Numbered from the stretch's first letter, positions 40,282-48,814 are shown. The stretch: DNA of 64,000 nt from SIG672 sp045535095 (GCA_045535095.1 JAZSKY010000054.1:1-64000); one strand, 5' to 3'. Notes: generated from the sequence alone by a model not told the origin. Numbers and translations are program-made.

Positions 40282-41111
40282 TATTTGTTGCCTCCCTCTT
40301 TACCAGCGTTATTTCTGCCCTGATATGCGGGACGGTTTCCCTGTCCGCGATTCTGCGTACGGTTCTGCGGGCGACGGTCTCCGTCACGACGCTCTCCGCG
40401 GCGCTCGCCGGGCTTGCGATCACGGCGATCGGGTCTTGCGGGGTTTACGTCTGTGCGGATGGTAGTAAACTTCTTCTTAACATCCGGAAGAACCTCACCC
40501 TTGAAGATCCAAACCTTGATACCGATCTTACCGTAAGTTGTGTGTGCTTCTGCAAAGCCGTACTCAATGTCAGCTCTGAGAGTCTGAAGCGGAATAGTAC
40601 CCTCGTGGTACTGCTCGCTTCTTGCGATCTCGGCGCCGCCAAGACGTCCCGAGCACATGATCTTGATACCCTTTGCACCAAGACGCATGGTTCTACCGAT
40701 CGCCTGCTTCATTGCACGGCGGAAGCCGATTCTGCGTTCGATCTGCGATGCGATCGACTCTGCAACGAGCTGTGCGTTAAGGTCGGGCTGTCTTACTTCG
40801 ATTACGTTAACCGAAGCGGGCTTGCCTGCCATCTTTTCGATCTCTGCTTTGATCTTTTCGATCTCTGCTCCACCCTTACCGATAACGGTACCGGGCTTTG
40901 CGCAGTAGATGAATACTCTGATTCTGGATGCGTCGCGCTCGATTTCAACCTTCGGAACGCCGCTTCCCTTGAATTTGTCCAGAATGTACTTTCTGATGTT
41001 GTAGTCGGATACGAGAGTATCGCCGAACTTTTCATCTTTCTCGAACCATCTGGAATCCCAGTTCTTTATAACTCCGACACGAAGACCGTGCGGATTAACT
41101 TTCTGACCCAT
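40281..41111 (-). CDS. rpsC: 30S ribosomal protein S3 with long basic tail
   Basis: The 276-residue product has the S3 start GQKVNPHGLRVGVIKNWDS, the KH domain (KPGTVIGKGGAEIEKIK) and the C-terminal AEAHTTYGKIGIKVWIFKGE. It ends in an Arg/Gly/Asn/Gln-rich tail of about 55 residues, longer than in Bacillus. S3 is part of the mRNA entry helicase. Confidence 0.97.
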   Translation of the reverse strand: MGQKVNPHGLRVGVIKNWDSRWFEKDEKFGDTLVSDYNIRKYILDKFKGSGVPKVEIERDASRIRVFIYCAKPGTVIGKGGAEIEKIKAEIEKMAGKPASVNVIEVRQPDLNAQLVAESIASQIERRIGFRRAMKQAIGRTMRLGAKGIKIMCSGRLGGAEIARSEQYHEGTIPLQTLRADIEYGFAEAHTTYGKIGIKVWIFKGEVLPDVKKKFTTIRTDVNPARPDRRDRKPGERRGERRDGDRRPQNRTQNRGQGNRPAYQGRNNAGKEGGNK

Positions 41112-41132
41112 TCAGCATTAACCTCCTTCTAA

Positions 41133-41465
41133 TTATTTCTCTTTTACAGCGATGGTGATGTGACTGGTTCTCTTAAGGAGACGGTCATATCCGCCTCTAC
41201 CTCTTGCCTGACCTCTCTTAAGAGTAGGTCCGGGGCATACGAAGCACTGCGAAACGTAGAGAGCATCAGTATTCATCTGGAAATTGTGCTCTGCGTTTGC
41301 AACTGCGCTCTTGAGGAGCTTAGCAACCAGCGGGGATGCACCCTTCGGTGTATGATTGAGGATAGCCATTGCTTCCTTGACGTTTTTTCCACGGATAAGG
41401 TCGAGAACGTACTGAACCTTACGGGGGGTAATTCTCACAAATTTGAGATATGCTTTTGCTTCCAT
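41133..41465 (-). CDS. rplV: 50S ribosomal protein L22
   Basis: The 110-residue product includes RITPRKVQYVLDLIRGKNV and GPTLKRGQARGRGGYDRLLK. The latter marks the tunnel-lining beta-hairpin where macrolide resistance mutations arise. It lies between rpsS and rpsC. Confidence 0.98.
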   Translation of the reverse strand: MEAKAYLKFVRITPRKVQYVLDLIRGKNVKEAMAILNHTPKGASPLVAKLLKSAVANAEHNFQMNTDALYVSQCFVCPGPTLKRGQARGRGGYDRLLKRTSHITIAVKEK

Positions 41466-41487
41466 TGTTCAAACTTCCTCCCTTCAA

Positions 41488-41763
41488 TTATCTCTTAGTG
41501 GTCTTAGATCCGGCGTGACCCTTGAAGGTTCTGGTCGGAGCGAACTCACCAAGCTTGTGTCCTACCATATCCTCGATGATGTACACCGGGATATGCTTTC
41601 TGCCGTCGTGTACGGCAATCGTGTGTCCGACGAAGTCGGGGTAAATTGTGGAGGCTCTCGACCAGGTCTTGAGAACTTTCTTTTCGCCGCTCTCGTTCAT
41701 GGCCACAATGCGCTTATAAAGCTTTGCCTCTACATAAGGGCTCTTTTTCAGGCTTCTGCTCAT
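41488..41763 (-). CDS. rpsS: 30S ribosomal protein S19
   Basis: The 91-residue product begins MSRSLKKSPYVEAKLYKRI and includes TWSRASTIYPDFVGHTIAVH and GHKLGEFAPTRTFKGH, as expected for S19 in the 30S head. Confidence 0.98.
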   Translation of the reverse strand: MSRSLKKSPYVEAKLYKRIVAMNESGEKKVLKTWSRASTIYPDFVGHTIAVHDGRKHIPVYIIEDMVGHKLGEFAPTRTFKGHAGSKTTKR

Positions 41764-41780
41764 TTATCTATGCCTCCTTC

Positions 41781-42611
41781 TTATTTGCCGTTCTTGTGTT
41801 TAACAATGAACTTTTCGGTTCTTGCCTTCTTGTTTCTCGTCTTATATCCGAGAGCAGGCTTGCCCCAAGGTGTTACAGGGCCCGGACGACCTATGGGAGA
41901 TCTTCCTTCACCACCACCGTGCGGGTGATCGCAGGGGTTCATTACAGATCCGCGTACGGTAGGACGAATGCCCATGTGGCGCTTTCTACCTGCCTTACCG
42001 ATCTTAACCGTATCGTGTTCAATGTTACCTACCTGACCGATAGTTGCCTTGCAGTCAAGTCTGATAAGTCTAACTTCACCGGAGGGAAGTCTGACCTGTG
42101 CCATTCCGTTTTCCTTTGCCATGAGCTGTGCAGCTGCGCCCGCGCTACGAACGAGCTGACCGCCCTTTCCGGGGTAGATCTCAATGTTGTGAATGAAGAT
42201 ACCAACGGGAATGTTAGCAATAGGAAGAGTGTTACCGGGCTTGATGTCTGCGCCGGCGCCGTTTTCGATAACGTCGCCGTCGGTTACACCTGCGGGAGCG
42301 ATGATGTAGCTCTTCTTCTTATCTTCATACTCAACGAGAGCGATATAAGACGTTCTGTTAGGATCGTACTCAACTCCGATAACGGTTGCCTTAGCGTCGT
42401 TTGCGCGCTTGAAGTCGATAATTCTGTACTTCTGTCTGTTTCCGCCGCCCTTGTGACGAACGGTGATTCTACCGTAGCTGTTACGGCCTGCGTGCTTCTT
42501 CTGTACGTCGAGAAGGCTCTTCTCGGGAGTCTTTTTGGTAACCTCGTCAAACGAGGGAACCGACATCTGTCTGCGACCCGGAGTAGTAGGCTTATAAAGT
42601 TTTGCTGCCAT
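41781..42611 (-). CDS. rplB: 50S ribosomal protein L2
   Basis: The 276-residue product begins MAAKLYKPTTPGRRQMSV. It has the two RNA-binding modules and the universally conserved MNPCDHPHGGGEGRSPIGR with the His needed for peptidyl transfer. It lies between rplW and rpsS. Confidence 0.98.
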   Translation of the reverse strand: MAAKLYKPTTPGRRQMSVPSFDEVTKKTPEKSLLDVQKKHAGRNSYGRITVRHKGGGNRQKYRIIDFKRANDAKATVIGVEYDPNRTSYIALVEYEDKKKSYIIAPAGVTDGDVIENGAGADIKPGNTLPIANIPVGIFIHNIEIYPGKGGQLVRSAGAAAQLMAKENGMAQVRLPSGEVRLIRLDCKATIGQVGNIEHDTVKIGKAGRKRHMGIRPTVRGSVMNPCDHPHGGGEGRSPIGRPGPVTPWGKPALGYKTRNKKARTEKFIVKHKNGK

Positions 42612-42625
42612 TTCTGTACTCCTCC

Positions 42626-42919
42626 TTAAATCATGCCGTCGAAGAACTCAATGGTCTTGGAGTCTGCTGTAAGAGTTACAACAGCCTTCTTCCACTCGGA
42701 GGTGTATCCGGAGTGAACACCGAGTCTCTTGGGCTTCTTCTTCATGTTGATGGTGTTAACGCTTGCAACCTTTACCTTGAAGATCTCTTCAACTGCGCTT
42801 GCAATTTCGGGCTTAGTTGCGTCCTTCTTTACCTTGAAGGTATATTTCTTGCTTTCAAGACCGTCCATGCTCGCTTCGGTTACGACGGGAGCAAGAATGA
42901 TATCGTATGCGGTTTTCAT
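42626..42919 (-). CDS. rplW: 50S ribosomal protein L23
   Basis: The 97-residue product begins MKTAYDIILAPVVTEASMDG and has KYTFKVKKDATKPEIASAVE. L23 sits at the tunnel exit and docks trigger factor. Its start overlaps the rplD stop by one base. Confidence 0.98.
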   Translation of the reverse strand: MKTAYDIILAPVVTEASMDGLESKKYTFKVKKDATKPEIASAVEEIFKVKVASVNTINMKKKPKRLGVHSGYTSEWKKAVVTLTADSKTIEFFDGMI

Positions 42920-43542
42920 TATGCATATACCTCCTCGATAGTTTTGATAGCGACCTGATCTGCAACTACGGTGTCGCAGTTGATGAGATCATATACGCTG
43001 ATGATGGTCGAAGGCGTGGTCTTTACGCCGGGAATGTTATCAAAGGACTTAACTACCTTCTTGTCGTTCTCAGAGAGAATAACGAGCGACTTCTTGCCTG
43101 CGCCGATAGCGCTGAGCATGTTCACCATAGTCTTGGTGCTGAACTCTTCGGTAGCGATCTTGTCCACGATTATCATTTCGTTTGCTGCAACCTTGGAGGA
43201 GAGCGCGCTGATAATAGCAACTCTCTTGGTCTTCTTATTCATATCTACGCGATAGCTTCTGGGCTTCGGACCGAGAGCGATACCGCCGTGTGTCCACTGA
43301 GGAGAACGGGTCGATCCCTGTCTTGCTCTGCCGCTACCCTTCTGGCGCCAAGGCTTCTTACCGCCACCCGAAACCTCGGAACGGGTCTTGGTGGACTGAG
43401 TGCCCTGTCTCTGATTGAGAAGGTAGCTTCTTACTGCTGCGTGAAGAACCGCTGCATTGGGCTCTGCTGCAAATACTGCATCAGAAAGCTCGATGGTGCC
43501 GACTTCCTTGCCGGTCATATCAACTATTTTCATGTTTGGCAT
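42919..43542 (-). CDS. rplD: 50S ribosomal protein L4
   Basis: The 207-residue product has SDAVFAAEPNAAVLHAAVRS and the tunnel-lining loop KTRSEVSGGGKKPWRQKGS. In E. coli L4 autoregulates the S10 operon. It lies between rplC and rplW. Confidence 0.98.
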   Translation of the reverse strand: MPNMKIVDMTGKEVGTIELSDAVFAAEPNAAVLHAAVRSYLLNQRQGTQSTKTRSEVSGGGKKPWRQKGSGRARQGSTRSPQWTHGGIALGPKPRSYRVDMNKKTKRVAIISALSSKVAANEMIIVDKIATEEFSTKTMVNMLSAIGAGKKSLVILSENDKKVVKSFDNIPGVKTTPSTIISVYDLINCDTVVADQVAIKTIEEVYA

Positions 43543-43561
43543 CGTAATTTCCTACCTTTCG

Positions 43562-44206
43562 TTAAGATTTAACCGTATTACGAATGAATACGATACCGCC
43601 GCGTGCTCCGGGAACTGCGCCCTTTACCGCGATTATATTCTTTTCTGCGTCGATCTTTGCGATGTCGAGGTTGAGAACAGTTACCTGCTCGTTACCGTAC
43701 TGACCTGCCATCTTCTTGTTCTTGAAGATTCTGGCGGGGTCGATAACACCCATAGATCCGGACTGACGGTGAACAGGTCCGACACCGTGAGTCATTCTAA
43801 GCTTGTGAAGGTTCCATCTCTTGATAGCACCGGTGTATCCATGACCCTTGGTGATGCCGGTAACGTCGACCTTTTCACCTGCTGCAAAGATGTCAGCGGT
43901 GACGGTATCGCCGATTTTGTATCCGGAAATGTCATCAAGACGGAATTCCTTAAGGTGCTTCTTGGGCTGGAGATCATTCTTCTTGAAGTGTCCGAGTGCA
44001 GGCTTGTTTGCCTTGTACTCACCCTTCTTGGTCTGTGCGATAGCCTCAAAACCGAGCTGGATAGCTTCGTATCCGTCAGTGTCGAGGGTCTTGACCTGCG
44101 ATACTACGCAAGGTCCTGCTTCAATTACGGTTACCGGAATGACGTTTCCCTTTTCATCGAAGATCTGCGTCATACCGATCTTTTTGCCTATAATGGCCTT
44201 TTTCAT
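43562..44206 (-). CDS. rplC: 50S ribosomal protein L3
   Basis: The 214-residue product begins MKKAIIGKKIGMTQIFDEKG. It contains the loop reaching the peptidyl-transferase centre (GPVHRQSGSMGVIDPARIFK) and GQYGNEQVTVLNL. The gap to rpsJ is 79 bp, one of the longer ones in the operon. Confidence 0.98.
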   Translation of the reverse strand: MKKAIIGKKIGMTQIFDEKGNVIPVTVIEAGPCVVSQVKTLDTDGYEAIQLGFEAIAQTKKGEYKANKPALGHFKKNDLQPKKHLKEFRLDDISGYKIGDTVTADIFAAGEKVDVTGITKGHGYTGAIKRWNLHKLRMTHGVGPVHRQSGSMGVIDPARIFKNKKMAGQYGNEQVTVLNLDIAKIDAEKNIIAVKGAVPGARGGIVFIRNTVKS

Positions 44207-44285
44207 TGTTTTTTCCTCCTGTTTTAGTTATTGGTTGACTTGTTTGCCAACATGACATAAAACTTTCGAGAGACGAGTAAACCGA

Positions 44286-44597
44286 TTAGAGTTTGATTTC
44301 GATTTCTACGCCTGCGGGAAGTTCAAGACTCGTAAGCGCCGCAACTGCCTTCTGCGAGGGCTTTATTATGTCGATGAGTCTCTTGTGAGTTCTGGTCTCA
44401 AACTGCTCACGGCTGTCCTTGTACTTATGAACAGCGCGAAGAATGGTGACGATCTCCTTATCGGTGGGAAGCGGGATAGGTCCGGAAACCTCTGCGCCGT
44501 TTCTCTTAGCGGTCTCGACGATCTTCTCAGCCGCCTGATCGATAAGTGCGTGGTCATAACTCTTGAGTCTGATTCTGATCTTCTCTTTAACTGCCAC
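44286..44597 (-). CDS. rpsJ: 30S ribosomal protein S10
   Basis: The 103-residue product includes KIRIRLKSYDHALIDQAAE, GPIPLPTDKEIVTILRAVHK and KRLIDIIKPSQKAVAALTSL. It is the first gene of the S10-spc-alpha superoperon. S10 (NusE) also takes part in transcription antitermination. Confidence 0.98.
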   Translation of the reverse strand: MAVKEKIRIRLKSYDHALIDQAAEKIVETAKRNGAEVSGPIPLPTDKEIVTILRAVHKYKDSREQFETRTHKRLIDIIKPSQKAVAALTSLELPAGVEIEIKL

Positions 44598-44850
44598 TTG
44601 CTTTTTTCCTCCTTATTTAATGTTAAGCAGGGCGGACTTCGTTACACTCTGCCGTGTGTTTCCAAACCTTCCTTGCTTTAATCCGAATCCATACGATGCA
44701 ACTCTTTCGCATAAAATTCGGAAAATCACTCAAAATAGTTTGTAAACGCGCTCAAAATGCTCCAAAGTGCCGTTTCGCCCGATTGATACGGACATACTCC
44801 GGCAGAATTACCCGCATATTTGCGGCAACCTCTGCCATCAGCGCATCAAG
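44598..44850 (-). promoter_or_regulatory. Long untranslated leader of the S10 operon
   Basis: About 250 nt separate the predicted start of transcription (near 44850) from rpsJ, with AGGAGG just before the ATG. The leader holds small inverted repeats (CCGCATATTTGCGG at about 44813-44826). A short open frame begins at an ATG fused to the -10 box (44857 leftward, 35 codons) without a ribosome-binding site. This length suits an autoregulatory leader, but no known motif was recognised. Confidence 0.4.
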
Positions 44851-44857
44851 CTCGGAC

Positions 44858-44887
44858 ATTATATCACATTCTTATTATATTTGTCAA
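44858..44887 (-). promoter_or_regulatory. Sigma-A promoter of the S10-spc-alpha operon
   Basis: On the minus strand consensus TTGACA (44887-44882), an 18-bp spacer, and consensus TATAAT (44863-44858). No other strong leftward promoter was seen before rplQ. Confidence 0.82.
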
Positions 44888-45096
44888 TATTCTCCTTGAA
44901 TTTTTTTGCTAAAAAACGCCCTTGTTAACAGAATATTTACAATTTTTATCGCTTTTGCCTAAATTTTTAATGATTTTTTGTGCTTTTCGGAGAATTTCGA
45001 GACGTCACAAAGGACGTGCGCAACAGACGATACGTGCAAATTCGACCCAAAATCTGAAAATATTTACTTTTTTTACCAATTTTTCCAAAAAAGGTA

Positions 45097-45126
45097 TTGA
45101 CATTTGGGGTCGATATGTGTTATATT
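45097..45126 (+). promoter_or_regulatory. Sigma-A promoter of the AbrB-type gene
   Basis: TTGACA (45097-45102), an 18-bp spacer, TATATT (45121-45126), then GGAGGAAGGAG before the ATG at 45169. Between this and the divergent ribosomal promoter (44888-45096) there is A/T-rich DNA without a recognisable gene. Confidence 0.75.
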
Positions 45127-45168
45127 ATGTAATAGAAACCCCATTATCGGAGGAAGGAGTGAATTAAA

Positions 45169-45408
45169 ATGAAAGCAACAGGAATTGTGAGAAAGATCGA
45201 CTCTCTCGGAAGAATCGTGCTGCCGATAGAGATCAGAGATACGCTTGATATCAAGGAAAGAGATCCGCTCGAGATATTTGTGGACGGCGACAGCATCATC
45301 TTAAAGAAGTACGCTCCCACCTGCATCTTCTGTGACTCGACCGACGATCTCACTCTTTACAAGGGCAAGCTCATCTGTCCCAGATGCATAAACGATCTTG
45401 CAAAATAA
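45169..45408 (+). CDS. AbrB/SpoVT-type transcriptional regulator with Cys pairs
   Basis: The 79-residue product has an N-terminal AbrB swapped-hairpin DNA-binding domain (KATGIVRKIDSLGRIVLPIE, RDTLDIKERDPLEIF). Its C-terminal part has two Cys pairs (CIFC and CPRC) that could bind zinc. AbrB-type factors repress transition-state and sporulation genes. The gene is monocistronic with its own promoter and terminator, divergent from the ribosomal operon. Its exact paralogue (AbrB, Abh or another) cannot be decided. Confidence 0.92.
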   Translation: MKATGIVRKIDSLGRIVLPIEIRDTLDIKERDPLEIFVDGDSIILKKYAPTCIFCDSTDDLTLYKGKLICPRCINDLAK

Positions 45409-45443
45409 AAAAATCGGGCGGACGAAAAACTCGTCCGCCTTTC
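45409..45443 (+). terminator. Terminator of the AbrB-type gene
   Basis: GGCGGACGA (45417-45425) and TCGTCCGCC (45431-45439) form a 9-bp stem with an A-rich loop, followed by TTT. Confidence 0.75.
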
Positions 45444-45518
45444 ACGTATATATATAATATATAATAAAAGGAAGAGTTTCGTCCGAAAAAGACGGTCTCA
45501 TCACCGAAAGGACAAAAA

Positions 45519-46199
45519 ATGAACAGACCCGTAACCACACTTTTTATGCTCTCGTCCCTTGACGGAAAGATCAGCACGGGAGAGAGTGACGAGCGCGACG
45601 TTGACAAGGACTTCCCAAAAATCGAGGGCGTGCGCGAGGGACTGCACCAGTATTACGAGATCGAGCAGACCACGGATCTGTGGTCGCTGAACTCGGGGCG
45701 CACGCAGGCGAAGATCGGAGTCAACGAGAGAGAGCTTCCCAAAAAGACGGTCGTCTCCTTCGTTGTGATAGACAATCACCACTTAAAAGAGAGCGGAGTG
45801 AGATACTTCTCTGCTCTTTCAAAGGAGTTCGTTCTCATCACAACGAACAAGGATCACCCCGCGTTTTATGTCAAGGAAAGCAACGTTCACATCATATATC
45901 AGGATAAATTATCGCTCAAAGACGCGCTTGAAATCCTCTGCAACGATTTCAGATGCGAGCGTATCACTCTGCAAAGCGGAGGCACTTTGAACTCGCTTTT
46001 CCTTCGTGAAAAGCTTATAGACTACGTCGATATCGTTGTCGCGCCGATCCTCGTTGGAGGCAAAAATACGCCCACTCTGATAGACGGAAATCCGATCTCA
46101 AGCGAGGAGGATCTGTCCTCGCTTGGAGTGCTTGAGCTGACAAGCTGCACAGTGCTTGAAAACTCATATTTACGCCTTAATTACCGAGTAAAACGATAA
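45519..46199 (+). CDS. RibD C-terminal/dihydrofolate reductase-fold protein
   Basis: The 226-residue product matches the RibD_C family: N-terminal RPVTTLFMLSSLDGKIST, the NSGRTQAK segment, and ERITLQSGGTLNSLFLREKLIDYV leading to IVVAPILVGGKNTPTL (split here). Members reduce pyrimidine or pterin-like substrates with NADPH. No riboflavin genes are nearby, so the substrate is open. AAAGG precedes the ATG. It ends at a convergent terminator. Confidence 0.88.
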   Translation: MNRPVTTLFMLSSLDGKISTGESDERDVDKDFPKIEGVREGLHQYYEIEQTTDLWSLNSGRTQAKIGVNERELPKKTVVSFVVIDNHHLKESGVRYFSALSKEFVLITTNKDHPAFYVKESNVHIIYQDKLSLKDALEILCNDFRCERITLQSGGTLNSLFLREKLIDYVDIVVAPILVGGKNTPTLIDGNPISSEEDLSSLGVLELTSCTVLENSYLRLNYRVKR

Positions 46200-46206
46200 A
46201 CAAAAA

Positions 46207-46250
46207 ATGCCCCGACGGATCTTTTTGACCCGCCGGGGATTATTATTTAC
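46207..46250. terminator. Convergent terminator
   Basis: CCCCGACGG...CCCGCCGGGG forms a G/C-rich stem with one bulge and a T-rich loop, A/T-rich on both sides. It lies between the rightward RibD_C-type gene and the leftward surface-protein pseudogene. Confidence 0.65.
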
Positions 46251-46259
46251 TGTGATATT

Positions 46260-47314
46260 TTACGCCTTTTTCTTCTTGCCGAAAATGATAGCGAGGATCG
46301 CACCGATGATAAGTCCTGCTGCTGCAATAATTATTATAACAGTTTTGTCCATCTTAACCTTCACGTCAGTAGGCTCATCTGCGCCGCCGATGTTCGATTC
46401 GCCGCTCGATGCACCGTTATCGGTGTTACCAACGTTAGGTCTAAGATCGTCGTTATCGGTGTTTCCGGGGTTGCTTCCGGTATTATCACCGGTATTGTCG
46501 CCGGTGTTATCGCCTGTATTATCACCGGGCTCGTTGGGAGTATCGGGAGTTTCCTGTGCCGGGGTGATCTCAACGGCGTATATCTTGGTAGGAACGTGGA
46601 ATCCGTTTCCTACGCGTACACCGAACTCGCCGCCGAAGGGTACGCAGGAGCCTGCCGCTCTATCCATAGCCGATATGTGGAGATCGTCAACAAACACCTT
46701 TACCGCGCCGTCTGCGGTGAACTCAACGGTAAGCTTGACCTTGCCGTCTGCCTTTGCGGTAGTCCAGTCGTCACCAAGCTGTGTCTTGAGGCTGATATCC
46801 TTGATAGCCGCAGGGAACTTGTCAGCAGTACCCTGCCAGCCGTTCTGAACGCGCGCGATTCTGAGGTTTTCGCCCGTGAACATTACTACGTAGTAGCAGG
46901 ACGCGTTCTCTACCGCGTTTATAGTGCTTCCCGTAGCCTCGGCAATTCCGCGTCCGCCGAAGATGATTGCGGTGTCGTTTGCCCCCAGTCGTCGCTGCCG
47001 TCTGGTTTTTTATTCGGTACTGCGCGCTTTGCGAAAATACTCTCTGTATCAAACGTAACAGCTATGGTAGCCGAAGTATATTCGCCGCCATACATTACCT
47101 GTCTTACGTGGTTTTTGTTGGTTACAGATACAGGCTTGCTCGAATCATACGCCTTGATGGAAAATACTCCGCCGTCAAGCGCCTAGATAGATACTACCTT
47201 GGCAGTCCAATCGGCAATTTCGCCTCCGTCACCGGTTGCCGCATTCACTCCTGCAGGGATAGCGCAGAAAATGAAGGTCAGCACGAGCATAATGCTCAGA
47301 ATTCTCTTTTTCAT
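46260..47314 (-). pseudogene. Broken gene for a secreted, membrane-anchored laminin-G-like protein
   Basis: The original product had a signal peptide (MKKRILSIMLVLTFIFCAIP, start 47314) and a concanavalin/laminin-G-like domain (DGAVKVFVDDLHISA, GGEFGVRVGNGFHVP). A GDNTGDNTG-repeat linker and a C-terminal membrane helix followed by KKKKA complete it. Two lesions break it: an in-frame TAG as codon 44 (47185-47183), and a missing G in a G-run (46986-46982 on the plus strand as CCCCC). The missing G puts the rest in another frame. The frame after 46883 is open for 207 codons. It has a promoter (extended -10 at 47362-47357) and AAGGAG. Either true decay or assembly errors could explain it. Confidence 0.82.
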
Positions 47315-47356
47315 AATTTTCTCCTTTAATTATAGCTTTGGGTTTCCCCTTCGTAT

Positions 47357-47362
47357 ATTATA
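47357..47362 (-). promoter_or_regulatory. Extended -10 promoter of the pseudogene
   Basis: TGGTATAAT on the minus strand gives TG plus consensus TATAAT (47362-47357); a TTGACT lies 14 bp upstream, a short spacer. Confidence 0.5.
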
Positions 47363-47452
47363 CCATAAATATATTTAGTCAATATTTTTAGGCTATGTCA
47401 CATCATTTTTGGCGTTTTGAAAAAACGAAGGGGCGAATTTTGTACATTTCAT

Positions 47453-47492
47453 ACAAAAAAATGACCGAAAGCGTCAAAAACACCTTCGGTCA
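47453..47492 (-). terminator. Terminator of the ThrE-type exporter genes
   Basis: On the minus strand GACCGAAG...CTTTCGGTC is followed by ATTTTTTT, about 17 nt after the exporter stop at 47509. Confidence 0.7.
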
Positions 47493-47508
47493 AGGGTAAA
47501 ATCCCCAT

Positions 47509-48006
47509 TTATTTTGAATTTTCGTCGCCTTCCTCAAACATTTTCATTCGGTAAGGAAGATGGTATTTTCCTCTCGTCACAAGACTCGAGCGAGCTATTA
47601 TGTGTACGACTGCAACCGCTATCGCGATAGCTCCTGCGATAAATCCCGTATTTGCCGCGTGAACACCGAAGCCTGCGTGGTCACCCTGAACGAGACAGTA
47701 CATACTGTTATAAAGTCCGACTCCCGGAACGAGCGGAATGATTCCCGGGAAAATGAATACAGTTGACGGCTTTTTGTATATTCTCGCGCATATTTCGGAG
47801 GCTACCGAGATAAATACGGTCGCAACGAAATAGGCAAGTATCTCGCGTCCCGACCCGACAAATATGAGTCTGTACATAACGTAAGCAAGTCCGCTTATCA
47901 CAGACGAGCATACGACAGTCTTTCTCGGTGTGTTGATAAGCACGCAAAAGGCAAGGACCGCTCCGACGCAGAGGAGAAATTCGGTAATAGCAGATAAAAA
48001 GGTCAT
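47509..48006 (-). CDS. Threonine/serine exporter family, C-terminal-type subunit (DUF3815)
   Basis: The 165-residue product has four to five membrane segments and resembles the ThrE_2/DUF3815 half of threonine/serine exporters (FIFPGIIPLVPGVGLYNSMY, GAIAIAVAVVHI). It ends in a short cytoplasmic tail. Its ATG overlaps the upstream stop by one base (TGATG), so both halves of the transporter are translated together. It would export small amino acids. Confidence 0.85.
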   Translation of the reverse strand: MTFLSAITEFLLCVGAVLAFCVLINTPRKTVVCSSVISGLAYVMYRLIFVGSGREILAYFVATVFISVASEICARIYKKPSTVFIFPGIIPLVPGVGLYNSMYCLVQGDHAGFGVHAANTGFIAGAIAIAVAVVHIIARSSLVTRGKYHLPYRMKMFEEGDENSK

Positions 48007-48776
48007 CAGACGACACCTCCCATCGAGATATACGCACTAAGCACGATACCGACTCCCGCCGCTATCGCAACTGCAACGAGAAGGGCCTCAACGAGCCTTG
48101 CCGCACCTGCTATAAGGTCGCCCATAACGCTGTCTCTTATCGCGCCCGTCAGCATAAGTCCTGGTAGTATCGGCATCGTTGCGCCGACTACTATACAGCC
48201 GATATTTCCCATTTTGAAGATGGTCGTAAAGGCTACCGCGCACAGCGCAATAGTTGCTCCGCCGATGAAGCTGAAGGCGAAATTATATATGCTCGTATAT
48301 CTGAAAAGGCAGGATATGAGACGTATCAAAAATCCCGCAACGAAGGCAACAATTCCGTCAAAGAGGCTTCCTCCGAAAAGCACCGCAAAAAGGGCGGCGG
48401 CAACAGCCGACGCAAAGAGTGTAAGCACCTTTTTCGGGCCCTTTCTTTTTGAAAGAGCCTTCAGAGCCTCATACGCCTCGTCAAGCGTCATCTCACCCTT
48501 TACAAATCTTCTCGTGATGCCGTTAGCCTCGGCGAGCTTATAGAGGTCCGTACCTCTTTTGTTTATTCTTTTTATGATAGTCTGCTTTTCCTCTCCGATT
48601 CCGACGGTCATAAATATTCCCGTAGGAAAGGCTATCGCAGAGACATCATTACATCCGCCTGCCATACAGAAATTGACGACAGTCTCCTCAACTCTGAAGG
48701 TCTCGCCTCCGTTTTCGAGTATGAGTATTCCCGCAAGCAGAGCCGCGTCTGTCAGTATTTGTGCGCTATGCTCCAT
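48006..48776 (-). CDS. Threonine/serine exporter family, N-terminal-type subunit (DUF1212)
   Basis: The 256-residue product has the ThrE/DUF1212 soluble start (ILENGGETFRVEETV, FPTGIFMTVG) followed by about five membrane helices (GGATIALCAVAFTTIF, GATMPILPGLMLTGAIRD). In actinobacterial ThrE the two halves are one chain; here they are separate, as is usual in Firmicutes. GGAGGCG stands before the ATG. Substrate specificity is inferred from the family. Confidence 0.87.
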   Translation of the reverse strand: MEHSAQILTDAALLAGILILENGGETFRVEETVVNFCMAGGCNDVSAIAFPTGIFMTVGIGEEKQTIIKRINKRGTDLYKLAEANGITRRFVKGEMTLDEAYEALKALSKRKGPKKVLTLFASAVAAALFAVLFGGSLFDGIVAFVAGFLIRLISCLFRYTSIYNFAFSFIGGATIALCAVAFTTIFKMGNIGCIVVGATMPILPGLMLTGAIRDSVMGDLIAGAARLVEALLVAVAIAAGVGIVLSAYISMGGVV

Positions 48777-48808
48777 CAGGCACGCCTCCTTTAGTTTTTG
48801 ACGCCACC

Positions 48809-48814
48809 ATTATA
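48809..48814 (-). promoter_or_regulatory. -10 element for the exporter genes
   Basis: TATAAT on the minus strand (48814-48809), about 33 nt before the exporter ATG. The -35 region (TTTATT at 17 bp) is weak. Confidence 0.4.

Noticed and set aside
44749..44857. 35-codon leader peptide before rpsJ
   Set aside because: Its ATG overlaps the -10 box and would lie upstream of the transcript start; no ribosome-binding site was found.
47183..47185. TAG read as an amino acid in the surface-protein gene
   Set aside because: infA and rsmI use TAG as normal stops, and a second lesion (frameshift) lies in the same gene.
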